The notes below the pieces were generated by a model, which was not told the origin of the DNA, did not search any database, and saw only the letters and a list, made by a program, of their open reading frames with translations. Below, piece by piece: positions 1 to 7,950 of a DNA stretch of 64,000 nucleotides; position 1 is the first letter of the stretch, and each line of letters begins with the position of its first letter. The stretch spans positions 2,046,001-2,110,000 of the forward strand of contig NZ_CP050134.2 in the NCBI RefSeq assembly GCF_011612265.2, given 5' to 3'. The position numbers and the translations under genes are program-made. The DNA comes from Corynebacterium matruchotii (GTDB taxonomy: Bacteria > Actinomycetota > Actinomycetes > Mycobacteriales > Mycobacteriaceae).

Positions 1-148
1 TAGCAATGGTGTGGGCTTCTTCTTTACGCATGAGGCGGCCGAAGGCTGCGCCTACATCAGTAATAAGTTCGGGGGTAATGGATTCCCCTACGATTCCGCG
101 CACATCGTACGCCTTAATCACGTCGGTCACTTCTTCGCGTGAACGCAT
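1..148 (-). CDS. manB: Phosphomannomutase ManB, N-terminal part only
   Basis: The reverse strand reads MRSREEVTDVIKAYDVRGIV from the ATG at 148 and runs off the left edge, giving 49 codons. The IKAYDVRG(I/V) start with the GE-x-I-TPE stretch is typical of alpha-D-phosphohexomutases of the PMM/PGM type. These interconvert mannose-6-phosphate and mannose-1-phosphate in the cytoplasm, feeding GDP-mannose synthesis for lipoglycans. The catalytic serine loop lies outside the window, so the assignment rests on the N-terminus and on the neighbours (DUF3499, zincin-like gene, whcD, rmlA2), an order known from corynebacteria. It is probably co-transcribed with the DUF3499 gene, 66 bp upstream. Confidence 0.82.
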   Translation of the reverse strand, partial: MRSREEVTDVIKAYDVRGIVGESITPELITDVGAAFGRLMRKEEAHTIA

Positions 149-214
149 CCCTCAAGCCTTCTCTTTTTAGTGGAGTCAAACTTAGCCAATTCTACCCACT
201 GATTGCGAAAAGAA

Positions 215-718
215 TTACTTGAAAGTGGTATTTGTGTCGGAATCGGGGTCATCGGTTGGTTCGTCGTCTAGCTCTTCAGCGTCGGGGACAATGGTCAAAT
301 GGCCTCGTTGAGTGGGTTTTTTTCCACCACGGTGTGCCGGATGGTTGGGAACATATTCTTCCGGTTTATGCCCAAATGGGGCATTAGGGGCGGCGCTACC
401 AAAATCTGGGGGCGGCATTTCGGCCTTAGCACCGGTACGCATTCCCTCAAATGGGGTGTAGTGGTGAGTGGTCTCTGCAACAACATCGACCAGCGCCATG
501 AGATCTTCATCGTCTTCAATGGAGGGGACGCGAATAAGCTGCCACCCCATGGGGGTGGTGATTTTTTCGGCGTGTTCGGCGCATAAATCCCAGCTATGGG
601 GGTCGTCATTGCCTTTTAAGGGACCTATGTAGGCGGTTGATTGGGCGTATGCATAGGTGAGTGTCGCTACGGCAGGCAGGCCGCAGCCGGGGCGAGAGCA
701 ACGACGAAATTGATTCAC
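215..718 (-). CDS. DUF3499 family protein
   Basis: A 167-residue protein recognised as DUF3499, an actinobacterial family of unknown function. The N-terminus carries a Cys-rich pattern (C7, C12) followed by C46 and H49 in LCAEHA, which could bind one zinc. The C-terminal third is acidic and low complexity (residues 145-167), so probably disordered. It is cytoplasmic, with no signal peptide or membrane segment. It lies between manB and the divergent zincin-like gene, as in related actinobacteria; the 103 bp gap to that gene should hold both promoters. Function is unknown. Confidence 0.8.
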   Translation of the reverse strand: MNQFRRCSRPGCGLPAVATLTYAYAQSTAYIGPLKGNDDPHSWDLCAEHAEKITTPMGWQLIRVPSIEDDEDLMALVDVVAETTHHYTPFEGMRTGAKAEMPPPDFGSAAPNAPFGHKPEEYVPNHPAHRGGKKPTQRGHLTIVPDAEELDDEPTDDPDSDTNTTFK

Positions 719-821
719 GTGTCAGAGTTTAGACCGATTTGGGTGACCATTTTGGTACCACCCCGATTTTCGGCGTGCCCTTTGCCCCCAAAGTGGGCAG
801 GGCAGTTTAGGCTTAACCATT

Positions 822-1274
822 ATGAATGATCGTCGTGATCGGCATGGTCGCGGGGTGCGTGGCCCGCTCATGCCGACTAAAATCCCCCGTTACCGCAGGC
901 GACCTGAGCTTTTCGACGCCGCGGTGTTGGAGGCTTACGCTCCCATTCAGCAGCAGTTCACCGTAGAACTTGAATCGCTCGACATTGCGGTCGACACCAT
1001 TCCCCGGATGCGCCTGAACATGGATTGGGATTCGTTCCCACCCGAGGTTGTGGTTGATGGTCCGGTACCGCTTGGCCGGATTATTCAGGCGGGGATTGAT
1101 ATTCATGGGTATCCGACTCGGGCTAGGATTGTGATTTTTCGCATGCCAATTGAGCAACGGGTGCAGGGCGCTAAGGAACGGCAAGAGCTATTAACAATTG
1201 TGCTCACCCAGTTAGTGGCCCAATACTTGGGCATTACTCCCGAGGATATTGACCCGCATTTTCGATCTTATTAG
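822..1274 (+). CDS. Zincin-like metallopeptidase-fold protein without HExxH
   Basis: A 150-residue protein resembling the actinobacterial branch of the zincin-like metallopeptidase family (PF06262 type). Family members outside Actinobacteria carry HExxH in the helix before a conserved Leu-Gly. Here the equivalent helix reads LTQLVAQYLGI (about residues 128-138), with neither histidine nor the catalytic glutamate, so metal-dependent proteolysis is unlikely. The basic N-terminus (residues 1-28) is variable. It is divergent from the DUF3499 gene and ends just before a strong shared terminator facing whcD. The fold is an inference from the family; the lost motif is seen directly. Confidence 0.66.
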   Translation: MNDRRDRHGRGVRGPLMPTKIPRYRRRPELFDAAVLEAYAPIQQQFTVELESLDIAVDTIPRMRLNMDWDSFPPEVVVDGPVPLGRIIQAGIDIHGYPTRARIVIFRMPIEQRVQGAKERQELLTIVLTQLVAQYLGITPEDIDPHFRSY

Positions 1275-1299
1275 AGACTAGTTATCTGGGCGAAGAGAC

Positions 1300-1336
1300 A
1301 AAGACCAGCCTCACCATAAAGATGAGGCTGGTCTTT
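1300..1336. terminator. Bidirectional terminator between zincin-like gene and whcD
   Basis: A perfect 14 bp inverted repeat (1300-1313 with 1323-1336, loop 9 nt) with A-rich and T-rich flanks inside the stem ends (AAAGACC / GGTCTTT). It lies between two convergent genes and can end transcripts from both sides. Confidence 0.88.
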
Positions 1337-1391
1337 GTGTTTTCATTCGGCAGTACCCTGTGGGGTGCTACCTCCTTGTGGTTAAGAGCAA

Positions 1392-1691
1392 TTAACCGAT
1401 ATCTCGCTTTAGACGGCGCCGCTCACGCTCTGACAGACCGCCCCAGATACCGAAGCGTTCGTCATTGAGCAAAGCGTACTCCAAGCATTCGTCCCGGACG
1501 GCACACGCTTGGCAAATACGCTTTGCCTCACGTGTGGACCCGCCCTTTTCAGGGAAGAATGCTTCTGGATCGGTCTGGGCGCATAGCGCCTGCTCCTGCC
1601 ACTCCTGTTCGGCTGCACCAAACAAGTCATCAAGAGACATGCTGCGCCCTGACCGAGTGCGAGGCGCGGAGTTACTAGCCTTATAGTCCAC
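1392..1691 (-). CDS. whcD: WhiB-family iron-sulfur regulator (WhiB2/WhcD type)
   Basis: A 99-residue WhiB-like protein. Cysteines at 37, 60, 63 and 69 give the C-x(n)-C-x2-C-x5-C pattern that binds a [4Fe-4S] cluster. They are followed by the G-I-W-G-G turn (81-85) and the basic ERRRLKR tail used for DNA contact. WhiB2-type proteins regulate septation and cell-division genes together with partner factors. The neighbourhood (rmlA2 on one side, DUF3499 and manB on the other) matches whcD in C. glutamicum. Initiation could also be at the internal ATG at codon 18 (MSLDDLFG). Confidence 0.9.
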   Translation of the reverse strand: MDYKASNSAPRTRSGRSMSLDDLFGAAEQEWQEQALCAQTDPEAFFPEKGGSTREAKRICQACAVRDECLEYALLNDERFGIWGGLSERERRRLKRDIG

Positions 1692-1725
1692 GCCACACTC
1701 CTCTCGTTATTTTATGTTTTATGCC

Positions 1726-1740
1726 TTTACCAGAGGTAAA
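1726..1740. promoter_or_regulatory. Short palindrome upstream of whcD
   Basis: TTTACC-AGA-GGTAAA, a perfect 6+6 bp dyad centred about 40 bp upstream of the whcD start codon, in AT-rich sequence. It is a plausible operator, for example for autoregulation. No particular regulator is indicated. Confidence 0.35.
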
Positions 1741-2120
1741 AGCCGTGAACAATAATTCTTTAAAATACAATTATGTAACGCTGAGAATTGCCTTAAAGCT
1801 ACCACAATTTTATAAAAACCGCCGGTAGCAGCCTTTCTCGTCATCAAACTGTAATAATAAAGGATCTGCTTTCAAGTGAACAACACACTACATGTCAAGT
1901 CAAGCCCAATGGCATGAATTTTCTTTCATTGGTGTCATTTTCCCAAGACAAAAACCACATTAGTAACACAAATAACACTGCGCCCCAGGAGGGCGATTTT
2001 CTTGGGGGTACTATATATTGTGCTTCACCCCCGGATTATAACGCTAGAGCAACAATTATGGTGCGCCGAGGAAAAAATATGTATGTAGATCCCGACCAGG
2101 AAAAACACTAAAAAATCAGA
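1741..2120. other. AT-rich gap upstream of whcD
   Basis: No supported gene. It is AT-rich and presumably holds the whcD promoter and a long leader. A 65-codon open frame at 1914-2111 on the plus strand has no ribosome binding site and no recognisable product. Confidence 0.5.
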
Positions 2121-2125
2121 TAAAA

Positions 2126-2150
2126 ATGGCCGCCCTATACCAGCGGCCAT
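2126..2150 (-). terminator. rmlA2 terminator
   Basis: ATGGCCGC-(9 nt)-GCGGCCAT, an 8 bp perfect stem about 20 bp past the rmlA2 stop. Read on the minus strand it is followed by a T-rich tract (TTTTATCTGATTTTTT). Confidence 0.85.
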
Positions 2151-2169
2151 TATCAAGTATACTACTTAT

Positions 2170-3246
2170 CTACGCGTCGGAGCTGAAACGAATCCCATTA
2201 TCCGGAATTTTTACCCCAGGCCACACCCGCAGCCCATCCTGAAGCTCACACCGAGCCCCAATATGTGCTCCTTCACCAATGACACAATTCTTGATTCGAG
2301 CATTCGCCCCAATGCGAACCCCATGCCCAATGATGGAATCTTCCAGCACCGCCCCCGGCTCGATTGTCACTCCATCAAACACCACGACATCATCCAATCG
2401 ACAGCCCGCCCCCACTTCAGTGCCTCGACCAATGACCGTACCGCCCAACAGTAACGTTCCGTCTTTTACCAGCGCTGACTCGTCGACAAGCGATTCACCG
2501 GTACGCCCCACCAATAACGGCGATGGCGCAATGCCCCGAACCAAATCGGAACTGCCCCGCACGAAGTCACCGGGGGTACCCATGTCCCGCCAATAGGCAT
2601 TATCCACATAGCCATACACCGCATAGCCGTCTTCCAAGAGCTTCGGGAATGTCTCGCGCTCAACCGAAACCACTCGGCCCGCCGGAATATCGGCGATGAG
2701 CTCCCGGCGGAACACATAGCAGCCAGCATTAATCTGATTTGTTGGCGGATCTTCTGTCTTCTCCAAAAACGCCAGCACTCGCCCGGTGGCATCTGTAGGC
2801 ACACAACCGAACGCCCGTGGATTTCCCACCTGCACCAAATGCAGCGTCACATCCGCATTATTGGCCTCATGCGCCTGCAAAATACCGGTCAGGTCTGTGC
2901 CCCCCAGCACATCCCCATTGAACACCATGGTGGTGTCCCCCCGTAGCCGGTCGTACACATTACGAATACCGCCCCCGGTACCCAGCGCCTCGTCCTCAAC
3001 CACGTATTCAATATCCAGGCCTAGCGACTCCCCTGTACCGAAATAATCTTCGAATACCTCTGCCTTAAACGATGTGCTCAACACCACATGTTCAATCCCG
3101 GCTGCTTTGATACGAGCCAACAAATGCATCAGAAACGGCACACCAGCCGTCGGTAGCATGGGCTTCGGAGTTGACACTGTAAGTGGTCGCAATCGGGTGC
3201 CTTTACCACCCACTAACACCACAGCATCAATGCTATTTTCGGTCAC
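2170..3246 (-). CDS. rmlA2: Mannose-1-phosphate guanylyltransferase / sugar nucleotidyltransferase
   Basis: A 358-residue cytoplasmic NTP transferase. The N-terminal nucleotide-binding signature is VVLVGGKGTRLRPLT (about 9-23), with the lysine-containing TPKPMLP following. The C-terminal third is a left-handed beta-helix of hexapeptide repeats (about 250-345; IEPGAVLEDSIIGHGVRIG). This two-domain form is typical of actinobacterial GDP-mannose pyrophosphorylase, called rmlA2 in C. glutamicum and ManB in M. tuberculosis. It is expected to make GDP-mannose from mannose-1-phosphate and GTP, consistent with manB nearby. wbbL lies 35 bp upstream on the same strand, so the two may form an operon. 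Confidence 0.87.
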   Translation of the reverse strand: MTENSIDAVVLVGGKGTRLRPLTVSTPKPMLPTAGVPFLMHLLARIKAAGIEHVVLSTSFKAEVFEDYFGTGESLGLDIEYVVEDEALGTGGGIRNVYDRLRGDTTMVFNGDVLGGTDLTGILQAHEANNADVTLHLVQVGNPRAFGCVPTDATGRVLAFLEKTEDPPTNQINAGCYVFRRELIADIPAGRVVSVERETFPKLLEDGYAVYGYVDNAYWRDMGTPGDFVRGSSDLVRGIAPSPLLVGRTGESLVDESALVKDGTLLLGGTVIGRGTEVGAGCRLDDVVVFDGVTIEPGAVLEDSIIGHGVRIGANARIKNCVIGEGAHIGARCELQDGLRVWPGVKIPDNGIRFSSDA

Positions 3247-3281
3247 TATCGGTTCCTCCAGTACAAATCATTGAGCACCAA

Positions 3282-4448
3282 TTATTTTTTCATTTTAGTA
3301 AAGCCCACCACAACCACTGATCGGATCTTTAGCCCAATCCATAACATTGCGCGAATAGGGGCCTGCCACCAGTGCGGATGTCTGTCCGCTTGAAACCGAT
3401 ACGCCGACTCGTGGTGCGCAGGTAGCATACTCTCTGGATGTTTTCCGGCAGAATGCCCCACCGCATGCGTAATTTGAGCTGTGGGACACAAAACGTTGGT
3501 AAACCCGGCGCGCCCAAACCGATCGCCTAAATCCACGTCCTCCATATACATGAAGTATCGCTCGTCAAACCCGCCGATACGGCAGAATGCATCCCACCGC
3601 ACCAAAAGACATGAGCCAGACAACCAACCGGCTACCCGTTCCTTGTCCATTACCGCATTGTCTCGATATGCCTTTGACCATGGGTTATTGGACCAGATTC
3701 CGGAAAGTAATGCGTGGCCAATCCCATTACTCAAGGTGGGGATGGCGCGTGCCGACGGATAGGCGGAACCATCCTCCTGCCGAATATACGGTCCCACGTC
3801 CGCGGCGTTCGGCCATCTATGGGCGCATTCGATCAGCTCGTCAATGCTGCCCGGGTCGAACACCACATCGGGGTTGGCGATAACGAAAAATTCGGGATGA
3901 ATTTCACCGGCTTCTATGCGAGGAATGATATGGCGGGCAGCAATATTAATGGCCGTACCATAGCCCACATTTCCCCCGGTAGGGAGGAATTCTACGGCGT
4001 CATTATTGTGTGCGGCTTGTTCCGGGGCACCATCAGTGGAACCGTTGTCGGCCAGATAAACCTGGGTGGGGAGGCTGGTGGCAGCAGGGATGGAGTCAAG
4101 GAAGTTGGTGAGGTATTTGCCTGGGGAGTAGGTCACGGTAATAACTGCTAACCGTGGTGATGGTTTTTCCTGTTTGGTGATTAACTCATCGGTAACAGCT
4201 GTGTCACTGATTGGTGTCTTGACGGGGGCGTTATTAGGTGTTGCGCTATCACCCTGTGATGGGTTGCTGCGAGCCGCGCCACCACGTGTTATGTCATTAT
4301 GCGCCAGATTATTGTGGGCTTGAATGTGGGGGGTGTTGTCGGTTTGGGTGGCAGGTTGAGTGCTATCTTGTTTATCGCTGTTATCCACCTGCCTGATTCT
4401 ACTGTGCTCGGCGCGCTTGCCCCCAAAAGCAGTTCTACGCGACCCCAT
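3282..4448 (-). CDS. wbbL: WbbL-type rhamnosyltransferase (GT2)
   Basis: A family 2 glycosyltransferase expected to add rhamnose from dTDP-rhamnose to decaprenyl-diphospho-GlcNAc, making the linker between peptidoglycan and arabinogalactan. The GT-A domain begins at RLAVITVTYSPG. It shows the ADNGSTDGAPEQA nucleotide-binding turn, FVIANPDVVFDPGS (metal-binding acidic motif) and GGFDERYFMYMEDVDL, typical of rhamnosyltransferases. About 100 residues of Asn/Gln/Thr-rich, probably disordered sequence precede the domain. The frame is open further upstream to an ATG at 4490; the ATG at 4448 was chosen because the upstream start would leave little room for a divergent promoter. A start nearer the GT domain cannot be excluded. 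It faces lcpA divergently, whose product acts later on the same polymer. Confidence 0.83.
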   Translation of the reverse strand: MGSRRTAFGGKRAEHSRIRQVDNSDKQDSTQPATQTDNTPHIQAHNNLAHNDITRGGAARSNPSQGDSATPNNAPVKTPISDTAVTDELITKQEKPSPRLAVITVTYSPGKYLTNFLDSIPAATSLPTQVYLADNGSTDGAPEQAAHNNDAVEFLPTGGNVGYGTAINIAARHIIPRIEAGEIHPEFFVIANPDVVFDPGSIDELIECAHRWPNAADVGPYIRQEDGSAYPSARAIPTLSNGIGHALLSGIWSNNPWSKAYRDNAVMDKERVAGWLSGSCLLVRWDAFCRIGGFDERYFMYMEDVDLGDRFGRAGFTNVLCPTAQITHAVGHSAGKHPESMLPAHHESAYRFQADRHPHWWQAPIRAMLWIGLKIRSVVVVGFTKMKK

Positions 4449-4535
4449 CAAGATGTTTCTCAGGAGATAACAGGTTATTCTTGTATTCAATTTAACTGTT
4501 TTCTAGTTACCCCTTAAAGGAGTATCGGAAGCACT

Positions 4536-6110
4536 ATGGGTTCCAAAACTCGACGTAATCGTCCTATTCGTACACCATCAAGTTATGGCCCTGACACCTT
4601 ACAACAGGGTCATACTGCTGTGAAAGCCTTGGTGTCATTTATGTCTGCCCTAGTGCTTATTGTCTCGGGGGTCGGCTATTTCGCCATTGGCCGAGTGCAA
4701 AGCAATATTGCTAGCGCCGGTTCGTTGGATTTAGGGGCCGCGGGGCTAACTGATGCACTTGATGGTGCGATTGATATTTTGATGGTGGGTAACGATTCGC
4801 GTAGCGACGCCCAAGGGAACCCACTCACCCCCCAGGAGATTGAGCTTCTCCATGCTGGTGATGAGGAGGCTGATAACACGGACACCATCATGGTGATTCG
4901 TATCCCAAATGATGGTAAGTCGGCCACCGCGATCTCTATTCCCCGCGACACCTATATTCATGATGAGGTTGCTGGTAACACCAAGATTAATGGTGTGTAT
5001 TCGGCCTATAAGGCGGAGGAGAAAGAGCGGCTGCTTCAGTCTGGGCAGCAGGATGGTCCGGAGCTGGAGGAGAAGGCGAAGGATGCGGGTCGTAAAGGCC
5101 TGATTAAGGCTATTCACGAGTTAAGTGGGATCACGGTCGACCACTACGCCGAGGTTGGGTTATTGGGTTTCGTGTTGCTGACCGACGCGGTGGGCGGCGT
5201 GGAAGTGTGTCTGAAGGAGGCAACGAAAGACGAGTTTTCTGGGGCGGATTTCCCGGCGGGTAAGCAGACTTTGACGGGGGCTACGGGTCTTGCATTTGTG
5301 CGGCAGCGGCATGGTTTACCTCGGGGCGATCTCGATCGGATTGTGCGGCAACAGGCCTATATGGCATCCCTGGTATCGAAAGTTCTTTCGACTGGTACGT
5401 TAACGTCCCCGGCCAAGTTGGCCAGCTTAGGTAGCGCAGTCACGCGGTCGGTCACGATCGATAAGGATTGGGATGTCATGCAGTTAGCCACTCACATGCA
5501 AAACCTGGCGGGCGGTAATGTGAAGTTCAATACTATCCCGGTGACGTCGATTGATGGTGTGGGTGACTATGGCGAATCTGTGGTGACGGTGGATCCAGCC
5601 GAGGTGCGCAAATATTTCACCACCTTGCTGGGAAATGAGGCTCCGGTGAAACAGCCGGCACCAACTAGTAAACCACAGGAAAAGCCTGTCAATCCAGAAA
5701 AACAGGTCCTCGTGTTGAATGCTTCCACGGTAACAGGTCTGGCCGGCAATGTAGCGGAAGCGCTCAAGAAGATGGGATACCAGGTTTCTGAGACCGGTAA
5801 TGCTCCGGAGGGGCTTTATAACCAGTCACAGGTGATGGCGGCCAATGCAGCCGACCCGGATGCTCATGCCCTAGCTGAACGGCTTGGCGGATTACCTGTG
5901 GTCGCAAGCCCATCGCTGGATAATACGACGCTGACGGTAATTACTGGGCCGGATTATAACGGGCCTACGGGCAATGCTGGTGATGCTGGAAATAATAATT
6001 CCACCCCAGCGACCACTTCCCAGGTGGTGGGGCAGCAAGGGGCGGCTTTGGAGGCAGAGCAGCGCTCCCCTGTGCTTGATGCTGGCGCAAGTCCTAGATG
6101 CATTAACTAA
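4536..6110 (+). CDS. lcpA: LytR-CpsA-Psr phosphotransferase, arabinogalactan attachment
   Basis: A 524-residue membrane-anchored LCP protein. One transmembrane helix (about 29-52) leads to an extracytoplasmic LCP domain (about 80-340) with the conserved pieces DILMVGNDSR, NTDTIMVIRI, AISIPRDTY, KINGVYS and GLAFVRQRHGLPRGDLDRIVRQQ. The arginines and acidic residues bind polyprenyl pyrophosphate. A LytR_C domain follows (about 390-470; VLVLNASTVTGLAG). Actinobacterial members transfer arabinogalactan from its lipid carrier to peptidoglycan. Position next to wbbL matches cg0847 (lcpA) of C. glutamicum. The last 50 residues are low complexity. It is followed by a hairpin that belongs to repeat family A. 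Confidence 0.88.
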   Translation: MGSKTRRNRPIRTPSSYGPDTLQQGHTAVKALVSFMSALVLIVSGVGYFAIGRVQSNIASAGSLDLGAAGLTDALDGAIDILMVGNDSRSDAQGNPLTPQEIELLHAGDEEADNTDTIMVIRIPNDGKSATAISIPRDTYIHDEVAGNTKINGVYSAYKAEEKERLLQSGQQDGPELEEKAKDAGRKGLIKAIHELSGITVDHYAEVGLLGFVLLTDAVGGVEVCLKEATKDEFSGADFPAGKQTLTGATGLAFVRQRHGLPRGDLDRIVRQQAYMASLVSKVLSTGTLTSPAKLASLGSAVTRSVTIDKDWDVMQLATHMQNLAGGNVKFNTIPVTSIDGVGDYGESVVTVDPAEVRKYFTTLLGNEAPVKQPAPTSKPQEKPVNPEKQVLVLNASTVTGLAGNVAEALKKMGYQVSETGNAPEGLYNQSQVMAANAADPDAHALAERLGGLPVVASPSLDNTTLTVITGPDYNGPTGNAGDAGNNNSTPATTSQVVGQQGAALEAEQRSPVLDAGASPRCIN

Positions 6111-6119
6111 AAGGCATGA

Positions 6120-6166
6120 GGCCAAAGCTCCACTTTCCACATAGGATTCCGTATAGGAGCTTCGGC
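6120..6166 (+). repeat. Family-A inverted repeat, copy A1 (possible lcpA terminator)
   Basis: GGCCAAAGCTCC (6120-6131) pairs with GGAGCTTCGGCC (6155-6166), 11 of 12 positions. The left arm continues with ACTTT as in the other family-A copies. It lies 10 bp past the lcpA stop, so it may act as its terminator, but it has no T-tract. Confidence 0.65.
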
Positions 6167-6403
6167 CCTGCAGAACAAGCTGGCGCTCTGGCCTAACGCG
6201 GTTGTTTTTCTATGGCTGTTTCGCCCACCTTGCTACCTTCTACCCCGTGCCTGGTGTGCCCCTAAACATTGCGCATTCAACCGAAACCGACAGGCCGATA
6301 ACCAAACCACCGATGGTCAGCAAACCTTCCTACAAACCTGCTACAACCATGATTTCACCATAATCGATCATAATTGACGATGCTATCGGTCGGTGAAGTT
6401 TTT

Positions 6404-6480
6404 CGGAAGCTCCCTTATCCAGTATCTTGCCCACATTATCCATCGACATGTTGATGCCAATTCTTTAAGTGGAGCTTTCG
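6404..6480. repeat. Family-A inverted repeat, copy A2
   Basis: The left arm CGGAAGCTCCCTT (6404-6416) is a degenerate version of the right arm's complement. The right arm AAGTGGAGCTTTCG is at 6467-6480. The centre is 50 nt and unlike the other copies. Confidence 0.6.
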
Positions 6481-6578
6481 CTTGTTACTTCCTTGGCTCG
6501 TTTCTTCATGCTCCACTGTGCCTCGCCGGGTTTACTGGGGCCAAGTTCGCCGGATGGTTCACCGGATTCGCCAGGAGT

Positions 6579-6643
6579 AAAAGCTCCACTTCTATGGGTG
6601 CTGATCCAATAAAGCGGATCGGTGATCGAAAGTGGAGCTTTCG
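6579..6643. repeat. Family-A inverted repeat, copy A3
   Basis: AAAAGCTCCACTT (6579-6591) and AAAGTGGAGCTTTCG (6629-6643) form a perfect 12 bp stem. An inner GATCC/GGATC pair inside the loop adds a second helix. Confidence 0.75.
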
Positions 6644-6976
6644 CTTTGTCATTCTCGGGCTTCTTCACGAATAATTTTGCCGCTACCAGCATGAAACCCA
6701 TGAAATCTCGGCTCATCACCTACAAACCTGCAGCATCACAATGGCAAATCGTTGGTTGCCGCATTGATTACCATTGGCCGCTGTTTCGATACACGAAATC
6801 TCGCATCCCGCCTCGACTAATATTGGTTTATCTTGTTTGGGCTTTCCCTACATGGTGGGTTTTCCTTTTTCGGGGTGAAGGCCCCACACCATCTGCAGAA
6901 AATGAGGGCAAGCACTACCTGGTGATGTCATCAAGCACCACCAGATATCAAAACGATCGGCATGTTTGAAAGAAAA

Positions 6977-7024
6977 ATGCACCCGGCGCTCTCTGATTCT
7001 TCGTTCAGAAAGTGCCAGGTGCAT
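6977..7024 (-). terminator. Terminator of the Ser/Gly-rich protein gene
   Basis: A 20-position stem (6977-6996 with 7005-7024) with two mismatches and one wobble and an 8 nt loop. On the minus strand it is followed by TTTTTCTTTC. It lies 57 bp beyond the stop codon at 7081. Confidence 0.85.
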
Positions 7025-7080
7025 GATAAAGACCCCACATGCGGCCCTACCCAACTTAAGGCCACATGTATATATGTGTT

Positions 7081-7950
7081 TTAGGAGGACTTGCCCTGAG
7101 AACCGGTGCTCGTCCCACCAGAGACGCTGCCGCTGGAGCCAGCTTTGTTGTTGCCGTTACCTGCGGAGCCACCGTTAGCACCGGCGCCACCTTTTTCGGA
7201 GGATCCACCGGCAGAGCCGTTGTTAGCGCCACCTTTTTCAGAAGAGCCACCGGCGGAACCGTTGTTACCGCTGTTGCCGCCCTTTTCGGAGGATCCACCG
7301 CCCACTACGGAACCGTCTTTTTCACCGGATTTGCTGTTAGGATCGTTCTTGCCGCTGGTGTTGCCGTCGGAACCAGTTTCGGTGCCGGCCTTAGCGCTGG
7401 AGCCGCTGGACAGTGCGGAGGTGAATGCGGTGAAGAAGCCCTTCAGGTTACCGCTGAACAGGGCCTTGAAGGCAGTGCTCAGGACGGAGATGATCTTCTG
7501 AGGCAGGTTGAGCAGCTTGTCCAGGCCGCTGCTACCAGTATTGATGTTGCCCAGGGAGTTTGCCTTCTGGTCACCCTTGCCTTCGCTTCCGGCCTTGTCA
7601 TTGCTCTTGTTGTTGGTGCCGCCCTTCTCGGAGGATCCGCCGACGGAACCGTTGTTACCGCTGTTGCCGCCCTTTTCAGAAGAGCCGCCGCCTACTACAG
7701 AACCGTCTTTCTCACCGGACTTGCTGTTCACACCAGTGCCGCCCTTTTCTGCGGAGCCGTTGGCAGAACCACCGTTAGCTCCGCCACCGGACTTGTCGGT
7801 GACACCGCCGCCGGACTGCGAGTTATTGTTGCCGTTATTGGAGTTGACGGTCACCCCGCTGCCGTTTCCTTGCTGTGCTTGTGCGGGAACCAGTGCTGAT
7901 GCCGATGCCAATGCGACTGCGGAGGCGATCGCAATCATCTTGCGCTTCAT
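7081..7950 (-). CDS. Secreted Ser/Gly/Asn-rich repeat protein
   Basis: A 289-residue protein of unrecognised family. Residues 1-26 form a Sec signal peptide (MKRKMIAIASAVALASA..., cleavage likely after AQA). The mature part is almost entirely Gly, Ser, Asn and Lys, and repeats SSEKGG five times (90, 106, 220, 236, 250). A block of about 37 residues at 75-111 recurs almost exactly at 205-241. Between the blocks is one non-repetitive hydrophobic stretch (141-182, GLDKLLNLP...FFTAFTSALSS) that could form an amphipathic helix. There is no LPXTG sorting signal. Start ATG 7950 has AAGGAG just upstream, and a strong terminator follows, so the gene is probably monocistronic. It may be an envelope-associated or matrix protein; this is inference only. 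Confidence 0.8.
   Translation of the reverse strand: MKRKMIAIASAVALASASALVPAQAQQGNGSGVTVNSNNGNNNSQSGGGVTDKSGGGANGGSANGSAEKGGTGVNSKSGEKDGSVVGGGSSEKGGNSGNNGSVGGSSEKGGTNNKSNDKAGSEGKGDQKANSLGNINTGSSGLDKLLNLPQKIISVLSTAFKALFSGNLKGFFTAFTSALSSGSSAKAGTETGSDGNTSGKNDPNSKSGEKDGSVVGGGSSEKGGNSGNNGSAGGSSEKGGANNGSAGGSSEKGGAGANGGSAGNGNNKAGSSGSVSGGTSTGSQGKSS

Larger units (their letters stand above)
6167..6976. other. Gene-poor gap with two family-A repeats
   Basis: About 800 bp without a supported gene between lcpA and the terminator of the Ser/Gly-rich gene. It holds repeat copies A2 and A3. A CCTACAAACCTGC string occurs twice (near 6329 and 6719). An open frame over 6393-6674 is built largely from the repeats and has no recognisable product. 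Confidence 0.6.

Noticed and set aside
1914..2111. 65-codon plus-strand frame upstream of whcD
   Set aside because: No ribosome binding site, AT-rich promoter-like sequence, no recognisable product.
6393..6674. 93-codon frame between lcpA and the Ser/Gly-rich gene
   Set aside because: It is made of two family-A repeats and their spacer; composition is not protein-like.
7066..7899. 277-codon frame on the plus strand opposite the Ser/Gly-rich gene
   Set aside because: A shadow frame created by the repetitive GC-biased codons; the minus-strand frame has signal peptide, ribosome binding site and terminator.
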